Assembly (NCBI GenBank): GCA_905209435.1
Contig: CAJLTE010000053.1
Coordinates: forward strand, 1 to 22,187
DNA from: an uncultured Blautia sp.
Lineage (GTDB): Bacteria > Bacillota_A > Clostridia > Lachnospirales > Lachnospiraceae
Direction of reading: 5' to 3'
Length of the DNA: 22,187 nucleotides
Shown: positions 14,970 through 20,206 of the stretch, piece after piece
How the letters are laid out: every line of letters begins with the position of its first letter
How positions within the stretch are numbered: the stretch's first letter is position 1
The notes under the pieces: generated by a model
Databases searched by the model: none
Seen by the model: only the letters and a program-made list of their open reading frames with translations
Told to the model about the DNA's origin: nothing
Made by a program: the position numbers and the translations under genes

Positions 14970-15001
14970 AAAAAGAGGGACAATACACAAGTTATTGTCC
15001 C
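14970..15001 (-). terminator. Terminator after rplS
   Basis: On the minus strand a perfect 9-bp stem (GGGACAATA, 14993-15001/14977-14985) with a 7-base loop is followed by CTCTTTTT. It ends the rplS transcript about 20 bases before the lepB-like start; downstream genes need read-through or an unseen promoter. Confidence 0.85.
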
Positions 15002-15021
15002 TTCTTCTACAATTCATGAAA

Positions 15022-15369
15022 TTATTTAACAAGCTCTTTAACCTTAGCTGCTTTACCTACACGGTCTCTTAAGTAGTTCAGTTTTGCACGACGTACTTTA
15101 CCACGACGGATAACTTCTACTTTAACTACATGTGGAGAATGAAGCGGCCATGTTTTCTCAACGCCTACTCCGTTAGAATTCTTTCTTACAGTAAAGGTAG
15201 CTCTGTTGCTTCCGCCCTGTTTCTTGAGAACTGTTCCTTCGAAAACCTGAACACGTTCACGGTTTCCCTCTTTGATCAGTGCGTGTACTCTTACAGTATC
15301 ACCTGTGTTGAATGCCGGTACTTCAGCTTTTAACTGAGCTGCTTCGATGTTTTTGATAATTTCGTTCAT
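15022..15369 (-). CDS. rplS: 50S ribosomal protein L19
   Basis: Ribosomal protein at the 30S-50S interface, 115 residues, usual length. It shows [29 protein letters not shown], the basic [16 protein letters not shown] segment and a KAAKVKEL end. AGGAGAG lies six bases before the ATG at 15369; the frame is open 20 codons further upstream but without conserved sequence, and part of that lies in the leader. It has its own promoter (15450-15478) and its own terminator, a single-gene unit. The leader of about 75 bases could hold an L19 autoregulatory structure of the kind known in Firmicutes; I could not establish its fold. Confidence 0.97.
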   Translation of the reverse strand: MNEIIKNIEAAQLKAEVPAFNTGDTVRVHALIKEGNRERVQVFEGTVLKKQGGSNRATFTVRKNSNGVGVEKTWPLHSPHVVKVEVIRRGKVRRAKLNYLRDRVGKAAKVKELVK

Positions 15370-15435
15370 TTTATTCTCTCCTATTCTTATATGGATGTTC
15401 TTAATACATATTCCGTAACAGAGGACCATCTTTTT

Positions 15436-15450
15436 TCACAACAGTTGTGA
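15436..15450. promoter_or_regulatory. Palindrome at the rplS transcription start
   Basis: TCACAAC-A-GTTGTGA, perfect 7-bp arms, begins at the last base of the -10 box and spans the predicted start near 15443. It could be an operator, or it could form a 5' hairpin if transcription starts a few bases upstream. Confidence 0.35.
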
Positions 15451-15478
15451 TTATACTATATCATTCGATATATTGCAA
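15450..15478 (-). promoter_or_regulatory. Sigma-A-like promoter of rplS
   Basis: On the minus strand TTGCAA (15473-15478), a 17-base spacer and a perfect TATAAT (15450-15455). Together with strong spacing this is the best promoter match in the window. Confidence 0.8.
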
Positions 15479-15511
15479 TACTTTTTTGCGGATTTATCGT
15501 GGATTATTGAA

Positions 15512-16387
15512 TTACCAGCAGATTACTTCACATCCTGTCTCCGTGACCAGAACTGTTACTTCCCACTGTGCAGATGGAAGGCCGTCTTCTGTACGAACCG
15601 TCCACTCATCAATCTCATCTGTATAAATTTCATCACTTCCCATGTTTACCATCGGTTCTATAGTGAACATCATTCCCGGAACCATCAGAACGCCTGTATT
15701 TTCTTCAGAAACGAAGCTTACCCATGGATCTTCATGAAATTCAAGTCCAACACCATGTCCGCCTATTTCTCTGACTACAGAATATCCATTCTCTACTGCA
15801 TGTTTATGAACTGTGCTTCCCATATTCCCGATCGGAGTCCACGGTTTTACCTGAGCAATTCCCAGTTCCACACACTCTTTGGTAACTTTAACCAGTTTCT
15901 CTTTTTCAGGGCTTACTTTACCAATACAGAACATTCTGGATGAATCAGAGTAATAACCATTGTAAATCGTGGATACATCTACATTAACAATATCTCCCTC
16001 TTTCAGAATCTGTTCTTCATCCGGGATTCCGTGGCATACAACTTCATTTACAGAAGTGCACACGCTTTTAGGAAAGCCTTCGTAGTTAAGAGGTGCAGGA
16101 ATCCCTCCATGTCTTACAGTCTCTTCGTGTACCCATCTGTCAATTTCTTCTGTCGAAACACCAGGGCCAATATGTTCCGCCACATAGTCAAGAACTGCAA
16201 TATTGATCTTACAGCTCTCTTTAATCTTTGCCACCTGCTCAGGAGTTTTGATCAGGCTGCGGTCTACAACTGCATATCCCTTCTGTTTCATCATTTCCAT
16301 TTTTTCATCAAATGCCTCATGGCATTTCTTATATTTCTTACCACTTCCACACCAACATGGATCATTTCTTCCAATTTTTAAAGACAT
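15512..16387 (-). CDS. map: Type I methionine aminopeptidase with N-terminal SEC-C zinc motif
   Basis: It removes the initiator methionine from nascent proteins. The 291 residues begin with a SEC-C-type zinc motif (Cys11-x-Cys13, Cys22-His23; RNDPCWCGSGKKYKKCH), followed by a linker and the catalytic domain. The five metal ligands are present: Asp137, Asp148, His211, Glu244 and Glu276. The SEC-C tail may tether the enzyme to the ribosome, which is an inference. GAGGA lies seven bases before the ATG at 16387; upstream in-frame codons to 16438 lack conserved sequence. It stands alone, from a promoter at 16509-16539. Confidence 0.96.
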   Translation of the reverse strand: MSLKIGRNDPCWCGSGKKYKKCHEAFDEKMEMMKQKGYAVVDRSLIKTPEQVAKIKESCKINIAVLDYVAEHIGPGVSTEEIDRWVHEETVRHGGIPAPLNYEGFPKSVCTSVNEVVCHGIPDEEQILKEGDIVNVDVSTIYNGYYSDSSRMFCIGKVSPEKEKLVKVTKECVELGIAQVKPWTPIGNMGSTVHKHAVENGYSVVREIGGHGVGLEFHEDPWVSFVSEENTGVLMVPGMMFTIEPMVNMGSDEIYTDEIDEWTVRTEDGLPSAQWEVTVLVTETGCEVICW

Positions 16388-16508
16388 GATATGTTCCTCT
16401 TTCTTTTTCTTATGTCGGGTACAGCGTATCGTTATCATCTCAGTCTGTACTGCTTAACAGATATATATGCAGCACAACATTTTTTTGTAACAAGCCGCGT
16501 ACTATTTT

Positions 16509-16539
16509 ATAATACCACATTTTTAATAAAAAATGTGAA
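16509..16539 (-). promoter_or_regulatory. Extended -10 promoter of map with an internal palindrome
   Basis: On the minus strand TTCACA (16534-16539), a 19-base spacer, and TG-G-TATTAT (-10 at 16509-16514). The spacer is long, but the extended -10 compensates. A perfect inverted repeat, CACATTTTT-AATA-AAAAATGTG (16516-16537), fills the spacer and enters the -35 box, as a repressor site would. Confidence 0.5.
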
Positions 16540-16650
16540 CTGTTATTGGTAAAATTATTCGTTAGTTAAGCGAGATATTACCTGTGAACAGTAATCAGAT
16601 AATTTCAAATCAAGCAGATATTTGCAATCCGCTTCGCTACTTGCTCATAA
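16535..16650. repeat. Possible dispersed intergenic repeat element
   Basis: Non-coding sequence between map and the OmpA-like gene. GTGAAC-TGTTAT (16535-16546) and GTGAAC-AGTAAT (about 16594-16605) are near-identical; ACTGTT/AACAGT and GGTAA/TTACC can pair across the segment; AAGCAGAT (16612-16619) pairs with ATCCGCTT (16627-16634) with one G-U or mismatch. Its GGTTATGAGCAA end recurs at about 5326 next to a TTACCTGG sequence, and CAGTAACCTG occurs at about 4422 and 19468. The shared words suggest a multicopy palindromic element, but boundaries are a guess. Confidence 0.3.
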
Positions 16651-16656
16651 CCAAAA

Positions 16657-16683
16657 ATCCAGCAGTTTTAATTACTGCTGGAT
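16657..16683. terminator. Terminator at the end of the ZorAB-like unit
   Basis: A perfect 10-bp stem, ATCCAGCAGT (16657-16666) with its complement (16674-16683), and a 7-base loop, flanked by A- and T-runs on both sides. The OmpA-like stop codon lies in its loop, so the hairpin is partly coding. It closes the two-gene unit on the minus strand. Confidence 0.88.
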
Positions 16684-17657
16684 TTTTTGGAATCTGAAGC
16701 TTTATCGGCACTTGCTTCTGTATTTGTATTCGTATCTGCATCCGCTTTCATAATCTGGTCAAGCTCACTTATCATTTCATCGTCTTTCAGACGGAATTTA
16801 ACCTCTACTCGTCTGGATGCATCTTTGTCCTCATTACCCTTGGAATCAAGAATCGGGTTCGCTGATCCATGACCGTTTACAGTCAGATAATTCTGCAGGT
16901 CTGAAATTTCATCAGCACTGAGAAAGTTCTCACGAATCTCTGTCAGATATTGCGCAACAGCCAACGAACGTTTTTGAGAAAGTTCCAGATTATAATCATA
17001 ATCTCCATCTGTGTCTGTATAGCCATCGATGATAATCTCAGCCAGATATTTCTTATAATCATCCTGCAGCAGTACTTTACAGTAAATCGGCAGGATATTG
17101 GCAAGTTCTTCCTTACCTTCATCTGTAATCTCTGACTGATCATAGTCAAACATTACATTCGCATTCAGTGTAAGAGCACCTGTCTGTGCATCAATATCAA
17201 CGCTGACATTATTCTTGGAAAATTCTTTCTGCAATGCCTCAATAACATCTGCTTTTACACCGATGATATTATCAATCTTCTTCTGCTGTGTGGCAAGAAG
17301 GGATGTTTTTTCATCAAGATCTGACTGCTGCTGGTCCAGTGTAGCCTGCTGTTCTTTCAATTGCGCTGCCAGTTCTGCCAGCAATTTCTTCTGTTTATCC
17401 AGCTGCTCATCCTGGGAACTTAACTTGCTGTCCTTTTCGTCCAGTTCCGTCTGCTGTGCCAGAATCTCCGCTGTATACTGCTCCTGAAGAGCGATCTTGT
17501 CATCTCGTTCTTTAATACTTTCATTATAACTTTTCTGTGCCTGAAAAAGTGTCACACACATGATCAGGATGAAAAGGAGCAGCACACCGGCCATCATATC
17601 AGAATAAGATCGCCAGACATTAAATCCGCTGTCATCTGATTTCTTTCTTCTGCGCAT
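16668..17657 (-). CDS. MotB/OmpA-type peptidoglycan-anchored stator protein (ZorB-like)
   Basis: 329 residues. A short basic cytoplasmic N-terminus is followed by one membrane segment (about 21-40). The ion-binding aspartate typical of MotB and ZorB fits Asp20 in RSYSDMMAGVLLLF. A charged, Gln-rich coiled coil (about 41-135) leads to an OmpA-like peptidoglycan-binding domain (about 160-292) with GYTDTDG (212-218), LSQKRSLAVAQYL and DASRRVEVKF (Arg282-Arg283). The tail (300-329) is rich in Ser, Asp, Asn and Lys. It starts 15 bases after the channel gene, with AAGGAGAG four bases before the ATG. With that gene it should form an ion-driven motor anchored to the wall. No flagellar gene is near, so a true MotB role is unlikely. 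Confidence 0.88.
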   Translation of the reverse strand: MRRRKKSDDSGFNVWRSYSDMMAGVLLLFILIMCVTLFQAQKSYNESIKERDDKIALQEQYTAEILAQQTELDEKDSKLSSQDEQLDKQKKLLAELAAQLKEQQATLDQQQSDLDEKTSLLATQQKKIDNIIGVKADVIEALQKEFSKNNVSVDIDAQTGALTLNANVMFDYDQSEITDEGKEELANILPIYCKVLLQDDYKKYLAEIIIDGYTDTDGDYDYNLELSQKRSLAVAQYLTEIRENFLSADEISDLQNYLTVNGHGSANPILDSKGNEDKDASRRVEVKFRLKDDEMISELDQIMKADADTNTNTEASADKASDSKKSSSN

Positions 17658-17672
17658 AGTTCTCTCCTTTTC

Positions 17673-19313
17673 TTATTTAAATAAACCAAATCTGCCTTTC
17701 TGGTTTTTTGAAATGCTCTTCATGTTCTTGTTCATTTCCTCAAGAAGTGCTTCCTGACGCTCTCCCTGTTCTTCAAGAAGTCTGCGTACTTCTTCCACAG
17801 ATTCCTTTTGCGCCGCATTCTGGCTTAATTTTCCGGTAGAAAGATAAATATTACTATTGTCTTTCTGAACAGAAATATCTGCAAAGAGTTTACGTACCTC
17901 TTCCATTGTCTGGTATGTCATTTTCTGATAGGATACAAAATCTTTCAGTTTCGCATCCAGCTCCTCTACCAACTTTTGATTTGCCTTAAGAACTTCTTCT
18001 CCTGCCTGATTTGCAGCAGAAACTTTTTCCATACCCTGGGCAGCTGTCTCTACATATTTCTGCATGGTCTGGTTGCAGGCAACCCAGAATTTGGCGGAAG
18101 ATTTTTCTGCTTCCCGCAGGTAATCGGCAACATGCTGATAATCCTGCTGCTGTAATTTCTGAATTTCCTGATTATCCTGTGTAATCCTTGTTGCAGTAGA
18201 CATATAACGATTCTGGATTCTGCCCAGTTCATCCACAATTTCTTTCATAGATTCACTCTGTCGTGCATAGGATTCATTTAACTGATCACTCATTGCATGA
18301 TAGAGATTTGATGTATACTCAATATTCTCTTTCTGCGCTTTCTTAAGCTGTACAAGTACATCATTGAAATCCTTGAACTGCATTTTGAAAGAACTGTTCA
18401 TCTCTCTAAGGAAAGAACGCAGAATTTCCTGAACCATATCTTCCTGACATTTTGTTACAGATTCTGTCAGAATCTCCAGAGATTCATTCATTTTCTGGAA
18501 TGTAGGATTGATAGCCTTCTCAAAGCTGTCTGCCATCTGTGAAGTGAGCTGCTCTGCCATCTGTTTCATAGCTTTTGCCTGAACTTTCTGGCTTGCAAGC
18601 ATCAGATTTCTTGATTCACTCTCAGCAGTCGGAAGCACATAAACGTGAAATTTCTCCAGGAAACCCTGTAATTTCTCATCCATACCTGCATAAATACTCT
18701 TCATTCCTGAACTGTAGATCAAAGCAAATGCAATTCCGTAAATAGAAGTAAGAAACGCAACCTTAATGCCTTCTACCAAAGTAGATACAGATGTGGTCAT
18801 TGTCTCATAACTGGATGGTTCAAAGCTCTTTAAGCCCCATACCAAACCAATAAACGTACCAAGGATACCGAGACTTGTAAAAATATCCGGCGCCATCTCC
18901 AGAATCTTTTTATGTACATGAAGGTCTATTTCATCTTCATTTATATATTCTTCAATTCCTCCAACGCCCTCCTGATTCTTATTCATAGAATCAACAAAAT
19001 TATCCATTCTGTCGTCCAGATATTTGTGATCAAATATCCCCTTCAAGCAGGTAAGGTCCTCACTTTTTGCTTTGCCTGGCATCTTAAAAACACCTGTAAG
19101 TTCCTGTGTACCGCGCATAAGTGCCTGTGTAATACCATCTACTCGAAACATTCCACCGAATAATCCAAGCAGATAGATTACTGCCATAATGGCAAGAAAC
19201 GCAAAATTATAAGTCATTGTACTAACTGAACCCTTTCCAGTCAGCAGAGTCATAGCGATGCATCCACCAAGAACTGCCAGAAAAAGTACAGTATTCATAA
19301 TTTTTTTGCCCAT
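17673..19313 (-). CDS. MotA/TolQ/ExbB-type proton channel with long coiled-coil tail (ZorA-like)
   Basis: 546 residues, about twice the length of MotA or ExbB. Four membrane segments are seen: about 7-24, 35-56, 143-160 and 183-202. The third carries LGILGTFIGLVWGLKSF, the signature of the MotA/ExbB channel domain in ZorA-like proteins; the fourth is VAFLTSIYGIAFALIYS. From about 215 to the end the protein is charged, Gln/Glu/Lys-rich and helix-forming, a long cytoplasmic coiled-coil tail as in ZorA. AGGAGG lies six bases before the ATG at 19313; in-frame sequence up to 19364 has no support. With the downstream OmpA-like gene it has its own promoter and terminator. Zorya systems add ZorC/D, ZorE or other effectors; none is here. 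Confidence 0.87.
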   Translation of the reverse strand: MGKKIMNTVLFLAVLGGCIAMTLLTGKGSVSTMTYNFAFLAIMAVIYLLGLFGGMFRVDGITQALMRGTQELTGVFKMPGKAKSEDLTCLKGIFDHKYLDDRMDNFVDSMNKNQEGVGGIEEYINEDEIDLHVHKKILEMAPDIFTSLGILGTFIGLVWGLKSFEPSSYETMTTSVSTLVEGIKVAFLTSIYGIAFALIYSSGMKSIYAGMDEKLQGFLEKFHVYVLPTAESESRNLMLASQKVQAKAMKQMAEQLTSQMADSFEKAINPTFQKMNESLEILTESVTKCQEDMVQEILRSFLREMNSSFKMQFKDFNDVLVQLKKAQKENIEYTSNLYHAMSDQLNESYARQSESMKEIVDELGRIQNRYMSTATRITQDNQEIQKLQQQDYQHVADYLREAEKSSAKFWVACNQTMQKYVETAAQGMEKVSAANQAGEEVLKANQKLVEELDAKLKDFVSYQKMTYQTMEEVRKLFADISVQKDNSNIYLSTGKLSQNAAQKESVEEVRRLLEEQGERQEALLEEMNKNMKSISKNQKGRFGLFK

Positions 19314-19334
19314 AATGCACCTCCTGTGGTTATT

Positions 19335-19378
19335 TGCAAATAATTTGCATAAAATTACAGACAATTTCTTTTTTGTCT
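19335..19378. promoter_or_regulatory. Inverted repeats in the ZorA-like leader
   Basis: TGCAAAT-A-ATTTGCA (19335-19349) is a perfect 15-base palindrome between the promoter and the ribosome binding site; AGACAA/TTGTCT (19359-19364/19373-19378, 8-base loop) starts right after the -10 box. Either could be an operator or a leader hairpin. Confidence 0.35.
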
Positions 19379-19407
19379 ATCATATCACAATGTTATATCA
19401 GCTACAA
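19379..19407 (-). promoter_or_regulatory. Promoter of the ZorAB-like unit
   Basis: On the minus strand TTGTAG (19402-19407), a 17-base spacer and TATGAT (19379-19384), with TG-A before it (extended -10). The start would be near 19372, about 60 bases before the ATG. Confidence 0.65.
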
Positions 19408-19444
19408 GTGAAAATGCTGTGTTCTCCTGCCAGTAACGATCTTT

Positions 19445-19477
19445 CAGGTTACTTTTAACTCTATTCTCAGTAACCTG
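19445..19477. repeat. Inverted repeat upstream of the ZorAB-like promoter
   Basis: CAGGTTACT (19445-19453) and AGTAACCTG (19469-19477) are perfect 9-bp arms around a 15-base centre, 38 bases upstream of the -35 box. No terminator-like U-run follows on the minus strand. It may be an activator or repressor site, or a copy of the AGTAACCTG-containing repeat seen elsewhere in the window. Confidence 0.4.
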
Positions 19478-19545
19478 TTTCGCGATGTACAGGATAGCAC
19501 AATAGTCTATACAACAGCATTTTTCAAACACGCTCTAACACAAAA

Positions 19546-19580
19546 AGCGGAAAATCTGCCCCAAAAGCAAATTCTCCGCT
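19546..19580 (-). terminator. Terminator after the pheT-phosphatase operon
   Basis: On the minus strand a 14-bp stem (19567-19580 with 19546-19559, two G-U pairs) and a 7-base loop are followed by TTTTTG. It lies 11 bases after the phosphatase stop and insulates the ZorAB-like unit from upstream transcription. Confidence 0.92.
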
Positions 19581-19591
19581 ATATTTTCTTA

Positions 19592-20206
19592 TTATATTTC
19601 AGAATAAACCTTATCTTCCTCCAGAAGCCGCGCCTTACCGTCCTTTACCTCAACCAGATTGATACTACAGTTCGGCGGCACACATCCATGCCAGAAGTGT
19701 TCGTGATCCTGATAAATATTCTGAAGTAGCGCACGAACCGCACAGCCATGTGAGGAAATAAGAACTATCTTGTCAGCCAGTTCAGGATCTGATATTTTCT
19801 CCTGCCAGAAATCTCCGGTACGTTTCAGGATATCTGAAATATCCTCTCCATTCTCCGGTCGTTTAAATTTCAGCGGATTCGTGAAAAAGATCTCCATTTC
19901 ACGACTGACGATTTTTCCCTGCGCATCCTTAAACTGTGTTCCTTCAAGAACCCCAAAATCAATCTCCTGAATTCTCTTATCTTCAATCACTGGAATATCT
20001 CTGTCTCCAAGCACACATCTGGCCGTCTGTTTCGCCCTTGTCAGAGGACTGGTAAAGCAGATGTCAAAATGTATATCCCTTAACGCCTTACCTGTTTTCT
20101 CTGCAAGTTCGATTCCTTCAGGGGCAAGAGGAATATCCATTGCCCCCTGCACTTTCTTCAGTTTATTCCACTGGGTCACCCCATGTCTTAATACATAAAG
20201 CAACAT
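19592..20206 (-). CDS. Histidine phosphatase family protein (phosphoglycerate mutase-like)
   Basis: 204 residues of the branch that forms a phosphohistidine. The active site shows LRHGVTQWN with Arg7-His8-Gly9, SPLTRAKQT with Arg57, the acid Glu88 in FGVLEG, and SSHG with His153. Such proteins may be phosphatases of small metabolites (CobC/PhoE/GpmB-like); the substrate is not predictable here. The ATG overlaps the last base of the pheT stop (TAATG), so the genes are translationally coupled. No cobalamin genes are near, so a CobC role is not supported by context. Confidence 0.9.
   Translation of the reverse strand: MLLYVLRHGVTQWNKLKKVQGAMDIPLAPEGIELAEKTGKALRDIHFDICFTSPLTRAKQTARCVLGDRDIPVIEDKRIQEIDFGVLEGTQFKDAQGKIVSREMEIFFTNPLKFKRPENGEDISDILKRTGDFWQEKISDPELADKIVLISSHGCAVRALLQNIYQDHEHFWHGCVPPNCSINLVEVKDGKARLLEEDKVYSEI

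Noticed and set aside
16668..19313. Flagellar MotA/MotB stator
   Set aside because: The channel protein is twice MotA length with a long coiled-coil tail, and no flagellar or chemotaxis gene is near.
16657..19407. Full Zorya defence locus
   Set aside because: No ZorC, ZorD, ZorE or other effector gene is present; flanking genes are map and the pheT operon, so only a ZorAB-like pair can be claimed.
19592..20206. Alpha-ribazole phosphatase (CobC)
   Set aside because: Only general histidine phosphatase motifs are visible, and no cobalamin genes neighbour it.
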